Source: Panopea generosa (taxonomy: Eukaryota > Mollusca > Bivalvia > Adapedonta > Hiatellidae). Taken from it: a DNA stretch of 64,000 nt. The stretch spans positions 48,579,401 to 48,643,400 of the forward strand of contig CM055911.1 of NCBI GenBank assembly GCA_029582155.1. Reading direction: 5' to 3'. The position numbers and the translations under genes were made by a program. Below, piece after piece: positions 37,845-51,100 of the stretch (the first letter of the stretch is position 1; every line of letters begins with the position of its first letter). The notes under the pieces were generated by a model that saw only the letters and a list, made by a program, of their open reading frames with translations, was not told where the DNA came from and ran no database searches.

Positions 37845-38055
37845 CCCCTGTGGCGAGTGTATTACTGTCGATCCTTGGTTCATGAGTTTGAATCCCTATA
37901 TGACCACAGTCTTCGTGATGGTTGATATATAACATTACGTCTCATTGTCACGTCTCTCACTGTTGATTCAAATGGGAACGTTATCTGCGACTTGCTGAAA
38001 TGGGTGTGTCACTAAATGGCATAGCAATGACTATATATTCAAACAAACAAACAAA
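37845..38055 (+). mobile_element. tRNA-derived SINE (family 2)
   Basis: It has a degenerate head with B-box-like GAGTTTGAATCCC, the body GTGATGGTTGATATATAACA and TCTCACTGTTGATTCAAATG, and an (AAAC)n-like tail, TTCAAACAAACAAACAAA. It lies about 40 bp left of the 49-bp array. Confidence 0.75.
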
Positions 38056-38096
38056 TGGCGCCTCTCAGGACCTTGAGTCCTTTGATTATGACTCTT

Positions 38097-41000
38097 ACCT
38101 GCAGGAGCAGTAAACAGTACCTCAACATAATTTGTTGTGAATGATACCCACTGGAGCAGTTAACAGTACCTCAGTATCATTTGTTGTGACTGACCCGCTA
38201 GTGCAGATAACAGTACCTCAGTATCATTTGTTGTGAATGTTACCCGCTGGAGCAGTTAACAGTACCTCAACATAATTTGTTGTGAATGTTACCCGCTGGA
38301 GCAGTTAACAGTACCTCAGTATCTTTTGTTGTGACTGTTACCCGCTGGAGCAGTTAACAGTACCTTCAGTATCATTTGTTGTGAATGTTACCCGCTGGAG
38401 CAGTTAACAGTACCTCAGTATCATTTGTTGTGAATGTTACCCGCTGGAGCAGTTAACAGTACCTCAGTATCATTTGTTGTGACTGTTACCCGCTGGAGCA
38501 GTTAACAGTACCTCAGTATCATTTGTTGTGAATGTTACCCGCTGGAGCAGATAACAGTACCTCAGTATCATTTGTTGTGAATGTTACCCGCTGGAGCAGT
38601 TAACAGTACCTCAGTATCATTTGTTGTGACTGTTACCCGCTGGAGCAGTTAACAGTACCTCAGTATCATTTGTTGTGAATGTTTCCCACTGAAGCAGTTA
38701 ACAGTACCTCAGTATCATTTGTTGTGACTGTTACCCGCTGGAGCTAATACCAGTACCTCAGTATCATTTGTTGTGAATGTTTCCCACTGAAGCAGTTAAC
38801 AGTACCTCAGTATCATTTGTTGTGACTGTTACCCGCTGGAGCAGTTTACAGTACCTCAGTATCATTTGTTGTGACTGTTACCCGCTGGAGCAGTTAACAG
38901 TACCTCAATATCATTTGTTGTGAATGTTATCCGCTGGAGCAGATAACAGTACCTCAGTATCTTTTTTTGTGACTGTGACCCGCTGGAGCAAATAACAGTA
39001 CCTCAGAATCATTTGTTGTGAATGTTACCTGCTGGAGCAGTTAACAGTACCTCGGTATCATTTGTTGAGAATGTTACCTTATGGAGCAGTTAATAGTACC
39101 TCAGTATCATTTGTTGTGAATGTTACCCGCTGGAGTAGTTAACAGTACCTCAGTAATATTTGTTGTGAATGTTACCCGCTGGAGCAGTAAACAGTACCTC
39201 AGTATCATTTGTTGTGACTGTTACCCGCTGGAGCAGATACCAGTACCTCAGTATCATTTGTTCTGAATGTTTCCAACTGAAGCAGTTAACAGTACCTCAG
39301 TATCATTTGTTGTGACTGTTACCCGCTGGAGCAGTTAACAGTACCTCAGTATCATTTGTTGTGACTGTTACCCGCTGGAGCAGTTAACAGTACCTCAGTA
39401 TCATTTGTTGTGAATGTTACCCGCTGGAGCAGATAACAGTACCTCAGTATCTTTTTTTGTGACTGTTACCCGCTGGAGCAGATAACAGTACCTCAGTATC
39501 ATTTGTTGTGAATGCTACCCGCTGGAGCAGTTAACAGTACCTCAGTATCATTTGTTGTGAATGTTACCCACTGGAGCAGTTAACAGTACCTCAGTATCAT
39601 TTGTTGTGAATGATACCCGCTGGAGCAGTCTATAGTACCTCAGTATCATTTGTTGTGAATGTTACCCACTGGAGCAGTTAACAGTACCTCAGTATCATTT
39701 GTTATGAATGATACCCGCTGGAGCAGTTTACAGTACCTCAGTATCATTTGTTGTGAATGTTACCCTCTGGAGCAATCAGTAGTACCTCGGTATCATTTGT
39801 TATAAATGTTTCCCGCTGGAGCAGTTAACAGTACCTCAGTATTATTTGTTGTGAATGTTACCCGCTTGAGCAGTTAACAGTACCTCAGTATCATTTGTTA
39901 TGAATGTTACCCGCTGGAGCAGATAACAGTATCTCAGTATCATATGTTGTGAATGTTACCCGCTGGAGCAGTTAACAGTACCTCAGTATCATTTGTTAGG
40001 AATGTTTCCAGCTGGAGCAGTTAACAGTACCTAAGTATCATTTGTTGTGACTGTTACCCGCTGGAGCAGTTTACAGTATCTCAGTATCATTTGTTATGAA
40101 TGTTACCCGCTGGAGCAGTTAACAGTACCTCAGTATTATTTGTTGTGAATGTTATCCGCTGGAGCAGTTAACAGTATTTCAGTATCATTTGTTATAAATG
40201 TTACCCGCTGGAGCAGTTAACAGTACCTCAGTATCATTTGTTATGAATGTTACCTGCTGGAGCAGTTAACAGTACCTCAGTATTATTTGTTATGAATGTT
40301 ACCCGCTGGAGCAGTTAACAGTACCTCAGTATTATTTGTTGTGAATGTTATCCGCTGGAGCAGTTAACAGTATTTCAGTATCATTTGTTATGAATGTTAC
40401 CCGCTGGAGCAGTTAACAGTTCCTCAGTATCATTTGTTAGGAATGTTTCCAGCTGGAGCAGTTAACAGTACCTAAGTATCATTTGTTGTGACTGTTACCC
40501 GCTGGAGCAGTTTACAGTATCTCAGTATCATTTGTTATGAATGTTACCCGCTGGAGCAGTTAACAGTACCTCAGTATTATTTGTGAATGTTATCCGCTGG
40601 AGTAGTTAACAGTATTTCAGTATCATTTGTTATGAATGTTACCCGCTGGAGCAGTTAACAGTACCTCAGTATCATTTGTTATGAATGTTTCCCGCTGGAG
40701 CAGTTAACAGTACCTCAGTATCATTTGTTATGAATGTTACCTGCTGGAGCAGTTAACAGTACTTCAGTATCATTTGTTATGAATGGTTCCCGCTGGAGCA
40801 GTTAACAGTATCAATTGTTATGAATGTTTCTCGCTGGAGCAGTTAAAAGTACCTCAGTATCATTTGTTATGAATGTTTCCCGCTGGAACAGTTAAAAGTA
40901 CCTCAATATCATTTGTTATGAATGTTTCCCGCTGGAGCAGTTAACAGTACCTCAGTATCATTTGTTATGAATGTTACCTGCTGGAGCAGTTAACAGTACT

Positions 41001-43215
41001 TCAGTATCATTTGTTATGAATGTTTCCCGCTGTAGCAGTTAACAGTATCAATTGTTATGAATGTTTCCCGCTGGAGCAGTTAAAAGTACCTCAGTGTCAT
41101 TTGTTGTGAATGTTTCCCGCTGGAGCAATTAAAAGTACCTCAATATCATTTGTTATGAATGTTTCCCGCTGGAGCAGTAAACAGTACCTCAGTATCCTTT
41201 GTTTTATATTGTTACCTTCTGGAGCAGTTAACAGTACATCGGTATCATTTGTTATGAATGTTACCCGCTGGAGCAGATAACAGTATCTCAGTATCATGTG
41301 TTGTGAATGTTACCCGCTGGAGCAGATAACTGTACCTCAGTTTCATTTGTTATGAATGTTTCCGCTGGAGCAGTTAACAGTACCACAGTATCATTTGTTG
41401 TGAATGTTACCCGTTTGAGCAGTTAACAGTACCTCAGTATCATTTGTTATGATGTTTCCTGCTGGAGCAGTTAACAGTACCTCAGTATCATTTGTTATGA
41501 ATGTTACCCGCTGGAGCAGATACCAGTATCTCAGTATCGTTTGTTGTGAATGTTACCCGCTGGAGCAGTTAACAGTACCTCAGTATCATTTGTTGTGACT
41601 GTTACCCGCTGGAGCAGTTAACAGTACCTCAGTATCATTTGTTGTGAATGTTACCCGCTGGAGCAGATAACAGTATCTCAGTATCATTTGTTGTGAATGT
41701 TACCCGCTGGAGCAGTTAACAGTACCTCAGTATCATTTGTTGGGAATGTTACCCGCTGGAGCAGTTTACAGTATCTCAGTATCATTTGTTATGAATGTTA
41801 CCCGCTGGAGCAGTTAACAGTACCTCAGTATTATTTGTTGTGAATGTTATCCGCCGGAGCAGTTAACAGTATTTCAGTATCATTTGTTATGAATGTTACC
41901 TGCTGGAGCAGTTAACAGTACCTCAGTATCATTTGTTATGAATGTTACCTGCTGGAGCAGTTAACAGTACTTCAGTATCATTTGTTGTGAATGTTTCCCG
42001 CTGGAGCAGTTAAAAGTACCTCAGTATCATTTGTTATGAATGTTTCCCGTTGGAACAGTTAAAAGTACCTCAATATCATTTGTTATGAATGTTTCCCGCT
42101 GGAGCAGTTAACAGTACCTCAGTATCATTTGTTATGAATGTTACCTGCTGGAGCAGTTAACAGTACTTCAGTATCATTTGTTATGGATGTTTCCCGCTGG
42201 AGCAGTTAACAGTATCATTTGTTATGAATGTTTCTCGCTGGAGCAGTTAAAAGTACCTCAATATCATTTGTTATGAATGTTTCCCGCTGGAGCAGTTAAA
42301 AGTACCTCAGTGTCATTTGTTGTAAATGTTTCCCGCTGGAGCAATTAAAAGTACTTCAATATCATTTGTTATGAATGTTTCCCGCTGGAGCAGTAAACAG
42401 TACCTCAGTATCATTTGTTATAAATGTTACCTTCTGGAGCAGTTAACAGTACATCGGTATCATTTGTTATGAATGTTACCCACTGGAGCAGTAAACAGTA
42501 CCTCAATATCATTTGTAAATTGTTACCCGCTGGAGCAGTTAACAATACATCAATATCATTTGTTATGAATGTTTCCTGCTGGAGCAGTTAACAGTACCAC
42601 AGTATCATTTGTTGTGAATGTTACCCGCTGGAGCAGTTAACAGTACATCGGTATCATTTGTTGTGACTGTTACCCGCTGGAGCAGATAACTGTACCTCAG
42701 TTTCATTTGTTATGAATGTTACCCACTGGAGCAGTAAACAGTACCTCAGTATCATTTGTAAATTGTTACCCGCTGGAGCAGTTAACAATACATCAATATC
42801 ATTTGTTATGAATGTTTCCTGCTGGAGCAGTTAACAGTACCACAGTATCATTTGTTGTGAATGTTACCCGCTGGAGCAGTTAACAGTACCCCAATATCAA
42901 ATGTTGTGAATGTTACCCGCTGGCGCAGATAACAGTATCTCAGTTTCATTTGTTGTGAATGTTATCTGCTGGAGCAGATAACAGTACCTCAGTATCATTT
43001 GTTGTGAATGTTTCCCGCTGGAGCAGATAACAGTATCTCAGTATCATTTGTTGTGAATGTTATCTGCTGGAGCAGTTAACAGTACCTTAGTATCATTTGT
43101 TATGAATGTTAACCGCTGGAGCAGTTAACAGTACCTCAATATCATTTGTTATGAATGTTACTCGCTAGAGCAGTTAACAGTATCTCAATATCATTTGATG
43201 AAAATTCTTACCCGC
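38097..43215. repeat. Minisatellite array, 49-bp unit
   Basis: About 105 units of CGCTGGAGCAGTTAACAGTA + CCTCAGTATCATTTGTTGTG + AATGTTACC. Multi-unit blocks are duplicated: a nine-unit block recurs at an offset of 441 bp (39999 and 40440), and variants near 41091 recur near 42307. The right end decays near 43200. No gene lies within. Confidence 0.95.
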
Positions 43216-43769
43216 TGAAACAAAACAGTACATTTTGATGATATAAGGAAGAACTATTGTCCAATGGCGAATGGGAATTGATGTGAAGATAACATTAAAC
43301 ACAATTTGCTGAGAAAAAAGCCCTGCGGGATTGTGATTTGGTGTGCTTTGAACTGCACTTGGACTATTAAATAGCTTTCTAACATTTCATTCCCAGCAAG
43401 AACAAAAGAAAGACTCAATAATGCTGATCTTCACAGTTCTTGTAGACTCTTTTGTTGCTTTTTTTTTTAATTTATACAAATTGATTTTAGCTCAAGTGCC
43501 TGATTGAACCAGAGAGGTCAACAGGTCCAGCTGAGGATCAAACCATCGACTGTCATTGTGAGTGGCCAACACTTTACTCACTACAACCCCACTTTTTGCT
43601 AACTGAAATTAAAGTTTAAATAGCGTTTTTTAGTCTTGTACGAGTATAACCTTTTATTTTTTTATGGATTGTAAGATTTACACATTTGAAATACTAAATT
43701 ATTAAAAATAGTTTTGTTAGTAGTTATTTTAAATTGTCTTTTACATTTTCTTCGGCCATAATGTGTTAA
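43216..43769. other. Intergenic DNA
   Basis: AT-rich, no gene supported. A stretch near 43520-43595 (CTGAGGATCAAACCATCGAC) resembles the GAGGATCAAAC stretch near 20188 and may be a worn tRNA-like repeat. Confidence 0.35.
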
Positions 43770-44028
43770 AATCCTAAATTTTCATCCAAATTTGTTTTAA
43801 AATATGGACAAGGTTGCAATCTTATTTTTTTCATATATTGAAGTAGAGTGTCGTATTAAGCATAAAACGAAAGGAAAATTATTCATTTAACGATCAGACG
43901 GTTTGAAACGCCGCCCTGTGTTGGAAAATAACTGTACCTTGTCTAGAAAAAAAGTAGAAAGAAAATTTTGAAAAGTAAACAAAATAAAAAATGTTGTAGC
44001 AGGTGTAGGTGGGGATGAAAATCTAGGA
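43770..44028. mobile_element. MITE, copy 2 of the GGATGAAAATCTAG family
   Basis: The left end is CCTAAATTTTCATCC and the right end is GGATGAAAATCTAGG followed by AATTAATT. It is the same type as 36225-36427 but more diverged. Confidence 0.5.
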
Positions 44029-44194
44029 ATTAATTATTATCGCCTTATCTATATCACATCAGTTTTAAAGCGGCTATTCGGGGAATACAAAAAGTTATTG
44101 TACCAATGTTGGTACTGGTTAAAATGTTAACCATTAACTACTTGCATACTTCATCCATTTTCATTGAATTTTACATTGGAATTTTTTTTTGGGG

Positions 44195-44515
44195 TATAAC
44201 CGCAGTAATGATCTAGTGGTAGATCGTCCACCTCGTGTCTTGAAGGTCGTGTGTTCAATCCCCTGTCAGAGACTTGGAAAATAGTACCAGAAGCTTCATC
44301 ACTTGGCCATCAGCATTTAGAGGATAGTTCTAGGTCTGGTCGGCCCAGTGTCAGTATAATGTGACTGGGTGGGGTATCTATCATACCATGTGTCTGCAGC
44401 ACGACACACAAGTGTGGCAGTGCTCATAATAGAGTCACATGTAGATACTGTTGCGATATGACGGAAAATTTATTGAAAGCAATGCTATACACCATCAAAC
44501 AGCTATTGGGCTGGA
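44195..44515 (+). mobile_element. tRNA-derived SINE (family 1), plus orientation
   Basis: The head has ATGATCTAGTGGTAGATCGT and B-box-like GTGTTCAATCCCC. The body (AGCATTTAGAGGATAGTTCT, GGTCGGCCCAGTGTCAGTAT, GGGTGGGGTATC) matches the SINE at 13059-13370 along its whole length. Confidence 0.85.
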
Positions 44516-45035
44516 GAGAGGTCAGTCAAAAGTGAAGGTGTTAAGGGTCAAGTATTAAATAATGACACTGAGCTTTAAATTTCATTTGCTATATATAACC
44601 TGAAATGTGTTGAAAATGTGTAAAACCTCTTTTAACTTTTTTTTAAATGTATACACTTCTTGTGCTATGATGTGCTATGATGCGACATAAATATAAATGT
44701 GATGTAGATTATTTGATTTGACATCTTAACAAATTTGTAAAAATAAGGACGATGAATTAATTTATTTAATCTATTGTCCCTTGGACAACTGTTTTCATGG
44801 GAAAAACGCAGAGAGGCTGGTTCCCTCCAAAACAGATCCCATGGGAGATATAAAAATCTTACATGGGTCTGAGGTTCAAATAGAAAATTTCATTTTCACC
44901 AAAACGGAATTTTCTATCAGCACCTGAAACCCATGAAAGGTACTTATAATCTATCTCCAGTAAAAATGCAGATATCCTTATCCAGTTTGCAAGATTTTCT
45001 TCCTAAACCTGAAACCCATTACATATTCTTATACG
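44516..45035. other. Intergenic DNA
   Basis: No gene, RNA or repeat supported. Confidence 0.4.
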
Positions 45036-46170
45036 AGGGGTTATTCAGAAGTTCAGGGACACATTTAATAAAATTCATATTTATGCAAATGCATTACTAT
45101 ATTTTGCACAACTTAAGTATTGGTGTATTTGTCATCGATTACAGTATTTAAGTGGATTTCTTATGTCGGAAATAATGTTACGGTATCCATAGCAACATGC
45201 CTGCATGGTTAGTGTCGCAGCTTAAAATGTTGAACAATTTGACAGATAAATATATGAAAAACAAAAACCATTTCCATGTAAAACTTGCGGTAAATCAAAT
45301 ATAATTGAGGACATGTCATCAACGTCTGCATGCGGTATTCCAGTATAATGGATACGTGTCAGGAGTTTAAAGCTAGAACTGCCATAATAGCCGCAAAATG
45401 GCTATGGGCAGATTCTATATTATTCAGTACATTATTCAAATCATAGAACACTTTTTCAAAATTTCAGTCATCAATGTATTGTTTTGTACAAGTTTACGTA
45501 TATTTATATCGTATTTGCACTATTCAAACGATCAACAAATATACCAACAGTCTCTTTGGGCAATCTAAATCTTTATTTACACAATGCATTTTCCTTATAT
45601 TTAATGTTTCATTACAAATGCATTTTCCTTATATTTAATGTTCCATTTGTGATTTAAATGGTATCATTGATTTATTTGGAACAATCTGAAAGCAGTGTCA
45701 TGTTCGAATTGTGAAGTTAAAAGACACAATTGATGCTTGGAAATTTGGGTATGGATACGATTTTTTCTGTTGTCTATTTTCGCTTTGTCAACAGTGTTCA
45801 CACTGAACAGAAAACAATTGTCCAAGGTGAAACATGACACCTACTTGTCTAATGATAATTTGGCACGGCAAATTTCAACAAAGCTAACAGTGAAATGTAA
45901 GTCTACCTTCTTTGATTTGCGTCTTTCGTTTTTCTGTGAATGACAAGCCTTTAAAAAAATGTTTCATTCACCGTACAAAAATAAGAAGGAAGATAAATAC
46001 ATGTGTAATGGGTTTGTGCTTTAAGGAATATAATTATAAGCACGGCACCGTGTCTAAACAAGGACGTTATTCGATACTGCACATGCAGCTTATAAAACAC
46101 AAAATATCTTCATTGCGACGCACGTTAATGGTGAAAAGTCCAATCGTGAAACATCGGGTATTTCCGTAGC
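45036..46170. mobile_element. Possible relic of a mariner-type element
   Basis: The sequence TACGAGGGGTTATTCAGAAG + TTCAGGGACA preceded by TA resembles terminal repeats of mariner-type elements as I know them. Downstream, broken frames at about 45737-46169 include a helix-turn-helix-like piece (SNDNLARQISTKLTV) in a plausible place. No matching right end and no DDD/E catalytic triad were found, so the right limit is arbitrary. Confidence 0.22.
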
Positions 46171-46394
46171 CTCCGTATAATACTACTCGTGTATAGCTCT
46201 AGAATACACCAACGCTATTCGCCTGTGTTACAAGTCTGTGTTCGTTCGCGTGAAAGTAACAAATTATGTATCCGCCATTAAGTTGAATATATGGCGTTAT
46301 TATATCGATTTTTTTATTTGTACACTCAACATAGGTTATGTTTTGATTAACAGACGTTTATATTTTCAACGTACATGTATATAAGGTGGCATAA

Positions 46395-46450
46395 GGGGGT
46401 CGCCATTTTATTTTATCATGTGACTGAAAGTTGTTCCAAAATGGCGCCTT
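46395..46450. promoter_or_regulatory. Inverted pair of YY1-like motifs
   Basis: CGCCATTTTA and CCAAAATGGCGCC lie about 40 bp apart in opposite orientation. GCCATNTT/AANATGGC matches the YY1 core. No transcript can be assigned, so a promoter role is speculative. Confidence 0.2.
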
Positions 46451-47340
46451 ATTATGTCAGAGGTCTATTGCGTAGCATAAAGGCCGAGTTGATCAGATTG
46501 GTTTGAAGTCGTGTTACGCTTAGAGGCACCATTAACATTTGAGCGTTTTGGTATAACTACTTTGTCTGGAAAACACGACAATTATAAGGCCGTCTTTATA
46601 ATAATTTGTTCCTACCTACTCACTGAAAATGGCAGCTACCCAAACTTGTTTTTATTGCTGTTGAAAGCGTTTTATTTCATTTTCATGATTCCTGTCGATT
46701 TTATGTTTTAAAAAAGCTACATAACCATAAAAATTCAAAGTACTGGGTCGGAACACAGCCAACAAACATTTTTTTATAGAATAACCTCATTTGAATTTCA
46801 TCTATTTTTAATTAAACCAGGAAGAACCTTCATCAATTCTTGGTTATAAACGACGCAAAATTGACTCTATATAGCATAATAGCATGATGAAAGTAAGTGA
46901 GACAAATGTCACAAGTATTGAATGAAATATCAAAATAACTAAGAAATGACAAAACATAAAATCGTGTGCATTACGACGTAGCGTGTGGTAGTCTAGTAAT
47001 GATATATGGTGTTTCTATGAAACTTAAGTTAACAAAAACTCTTACTTTTGTTTTACCTGTACGTGCAATGTTACCTTTTTGTCATCTCCAGTGCATATGT
47101 TGCACATCGTTTTTTCCCCCTGATTTGATCAGAGGGGATATTTGATACTTAAGGTACCTCTATATTGCGCAATAGTGTTCATTTTTCTTGTCAGAGTTGT
47201 AGTATTTTCGTGTATTAATAATCTCTTGTAATGCATATAACTGAATGACCCAATTACACATACATGTTGTACGATATGTTCAACTCCATTGAAAGGAATA
47301 CTATCACACACATATGATTTTCGATTTACATATTTTTTTC
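46451..47340. other. Intergenic DNA
   Basis: AT-rich, no supported gene or repeat. Confidence 0.4.
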
Positions 47341-47351
47341 AAAATATTTAT

Positions 47352-47397
47352 GAAGAAGAAGAAGAAGAAGAAGAAGAAGAAGAAGAAAAAAGAAGAA
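47352..47397. repeat. (GAA)n microsatellite
   Basis: A near-pure GAA/AAG run with one AAAAA interruption at its right end. Confidence 0.95.
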
Positions 47398-47940
47398 CTC
47401 CATTTCTGTATATATAAATAGAAATAGAATATGTTTAAACATAAAATTGAACTGTTGTATTAACTGGAACGTGGTTATTTAATAATTGCTTAGTCATGTA
47501 TTATGTCCTTCAGTACACAAATTCAATGTTTTAATGACAACTAAAAATTAAAATGCTTTCAAAATTCATTAAAGAAGCGTTAATCATTAGAAAAACTACT
47601 CTTTAAATTATTACTGTTTCTTAATTTATATTTTACTGTCATCATTCATTTATTTACGATGTATTTAACTGTATTTTATTGTCTTTGCCTTATCTCGATA
47701 ATCTTTATAAATGACCAAAGGCAAATTTTCTTGAAACAATTTTTTTCCTTGTCAGAATAACATATTTGGACATTGTTTAAATATCTTTAGTTTTTTTGTT
47801 ATATTTTTCAAGATGTGTTGTAGGTGTGGGAACAGGGGGTGGGGGAAAGGGGTCGTTGTAAGACATGACAACGCGCCCGGCGCCTGTGGTCATATCATGA
47901 ATGAAATATTCAATATAAAAAAGCTGTGTCTCTTGTTTTG

Positions 47941-47946
47941 TTTATT
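47941..47946 (-). promoter_or_regulatory. Candidate poly(A) signal of the TSP1-domain gene
   Basis: AATAAA on the minus strand, about 20 bases after the TGA stop. This would give a very short 3' untranslated region; other signals further left cannot be excluded. Confidence 0.45.
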
Positions 47947-47964
47947 TTCTACTGATTTGTAATT

Positions 47965-48133
47965 TCAATATTGACAACAGCAGTAGTTAGGGCCACAAGA
48001 ACCGGATCCATGTGTACAAGAAAAATATCTGAACATTGATAGGCCAACGACCCCCTCGTCAGTCTGGTAGTTCGGGTTGGGCTTCAAAACGTGAGCCGGA
48101 TGATAAACATGGAGTTCATCGAAGCATGAATAC
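47965..48133 (-). CDS. TSP1-domain gene exon 5 (C-terminal part of Cys-rich domain)
   Basis: 169 nt, phase 2 in after a good acceptor (ATGTTTGTTTCAG), ending in TGA. It encodes residues 193-248 with CFDELHVYHPAHVLKPNPNY, VVGLSMFRYFSC and the terminal GSCGPNYCCCQY. The triple cysteine close to the C-terminus is distinctive. Confidence 0.85.
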
Positions 48134-51100
48134 CTGAAACAAACATGTAGCGTGTCACTATGGTTTATTCAACAAACGTTTAATCAACGCTAGAAGTGTA
48201 TTGCATAATAGATTTTAAGATATTTATATTAATATATAATATTTGTACATAAACACTATAACAATTGGTTATAATAAAATATAAAGGTCATAATAAATGA
48301 AATGATCGATTATCCTCCCCGCCCGTCCCCTAATGTTCATAATTTTTGTTTAATAAAAAACATAAAAAAATTTAGAAATAAAAACAATTATTAGCAATTA
48401 GTTTATAACAGCCTAATAAAACGGAAAGAAAATATTGACAATTATAACCGTGTAGGAAACAAACATAACGTTTTACTTGATTTTTCCATCCATACCAAGA
48501 GAAAAACCAAGCTTATATAAGCTTTGGTGTGGTGCCAAAGGTTCGGTAGTATACATGTATATATAAAAGTAGATATTATTTCGAATTATCAAATGCTCAC
48601 GTTTTGTTTCCGAATGCAAAACCAAACAAAAAAATCTAATAAATTCAATCCGCAGTTTCTCTTGTGAAATAATCACATGGTTAGATAGCCGGTATATAGC
48701 AAGTATCATCACGTGGTGCATTTTTGTTCTGAAAATAGACTGAAAATACAGATTCCGAAATATCTGTAACTTACCCAAGATTGCTACAAATGGTGCTGCA
48801 CTGAGCTGCGTGGCCTGAATAGCAGTTTCTTCTCACAGCTGCCGCATGTGCCGGCTTCGTCAATGCAGCTGTGCACGTACTCTGTGCAAGTTCATCCAGA
48901 AAGTTATACGCCATCCCATAGACGCCGTTTGTGCGGTTGGTGTTGGCACCGTTCAAACAACCTTAAATGCATGTCAAAGTATGTTTATAACACTCATGGT
49001 TCAGCATTCAATAGAACTGTTATTTCAGACAACAAAAATCTGCTGACCAGTAAACGTGACAGCCAAAGATCCTTTCCTGTTATTTCATGTACGTATATAT
49101 ACCGATGTATGCAGTCTATATAAATCACAATTCTGTTGGCCATGCTGCATGTAACCATAATACATGTTCTTATGTTCCACGAAATCTCGTTTTCAAATAT
49201 CATATCTTCCATTCGTCTCAGAAATACGAAGCAAAATTCTTTCTTTGCCTAATGGAATTCTCTACAAAACCATTCCCCATCAAATTGTGTTTACACTAAT
49301 TGTTGAAGTGCTCTTGATTACGAAATTTGTATACTGCAACTAAATAATCAAGAAAGGTACTTAAAATTTTACTTCAAACTGCAACATTTTGCGTGTTTAA
49401 AATGTATAAAACATCTAAGGTTAGATACACCAAACATTTTATGGAAAATAAATCAGTTGCCTGTGAAATTTGAATGATTATTTTGTCAAATAAGTAATTC
49501 TTCGCATGCTATTTAATCAACATTTAGTAGAAAGCCCTTGATGTACTTAAACATTATATAAACTTTCCTTGAACTAATCGTTATTAAATTTCACGTAAAT
49601 ATTTTGGATAAAGATACAAAACATATGAACTTCATCCTGAACCAATTTCGTACCGGATATATGATGACCATGGTAGATTTTAGACAAGAGACGAAAGTAT
49701 CTCTTGGATTCACCAACTCACTTCAATTATAACAAATTGAGTGCGTGCATGCTATTTCGGATGGAAGAAGTTTTCCTGACTCGTTATGGAAAAAGGTCGG
49801 GTATAAAATAGTTCTAATGAAAACAAATCCCAGAGTTCATGCGTTGGGACACAGGTCAGTGCCTAAGCGCCACCTAGTGGTAACACAGTGCGCCACCTAG
49901 TGTTAACACAATGGTGTTGTAGATACTCTCCTGTAAAGCAGGATTAAAAGAGAATTAGTATTACTTTCACTGGATTTTAGGTCGACATATGTTGAAAACA
50001 GACTGATACATTTGCTGAATAATGTTCAGTCTTGTAATATCGACTATCTGTCAAGTTTTGACACGTAAATCTCATGCTTAATAGCCGACTTTTACAGCTG
50101 TTGGTATAAATAGTGCAACAGCATCCGTTTCATAAAAATTAAAGCGTTGACTTGTCAGTTTTATCTTCGGTATCTGTCTGTTAAATCTTCGCTATTTGTG
50201 CAAACAAAATCCCCGCCCACAGGCACTTATCTGCACAGAGGAGTGTCTATCATTTACATAAATACCACTTCCGTGGACTAGTGGTTAAGGCGCCCGCCTC
50301 AGAAGCGAAAGTCGAAAGTTCAAATCCTCATGAAACACTTTTTTTCTGATGCGACCTGTTGCTCAACCAGCAGTTATTTAAATTCAGGGGTACCGAATGT
50401 CTAACAGCCTCACGTCTGGGAATGTAACTGTGTATAACACAAAGGTGTCTCATACGCCCATTGTGGCGTATCCTTTCAATAGTGCTGACACTATAATAAA
50501 CAAACACTATAATGCAAAGAACCAGATTCATAAAGTCTCAATATCGTCCCTGTAAAATGCATGTCTTTAAAATAGTAATCAGCAAAAATTGATTTTTTTG
50601 GTCAAATATCCTTAATCTTTAAAAATATGTTTATTTTACTTTTTACTTATACTTTTTCTATTCATAGAATGACTTCAAAGAGGGTGACATTAAGGATGCC
50701 TCGGTTTCCTCAATTTGTGTCGTTTTTTTTGGATTTAAAATATTTTTGAGAATATAGAGAAATACGAATAATAAAAAAAGGAATTTTAATTTCGGTTTCA
50801 AAAGATTTTGTCATAATTCGAGCAGTTACGTAAACGCTTGATCGATCTAATTTGCATAATTTATGCCCAAAGCAATGTTCCGGAAGGTCCGGAAAATAGT
50901 TTGGCATTTTACGTACAAGATCCGACTTCAATACGGAAAACACCGAGTGATGAATAGGAAGTGATATTACACTATGTTAATATAAACACATATATCATGG
51001 GTTTATTTCACTCATTTATTGTGTGATAAAGGATAATAATTAAATCATTTACCATACAGTTCAACAGCATTACACGGGCGCTTGTCGGTTTCAGATGAAC

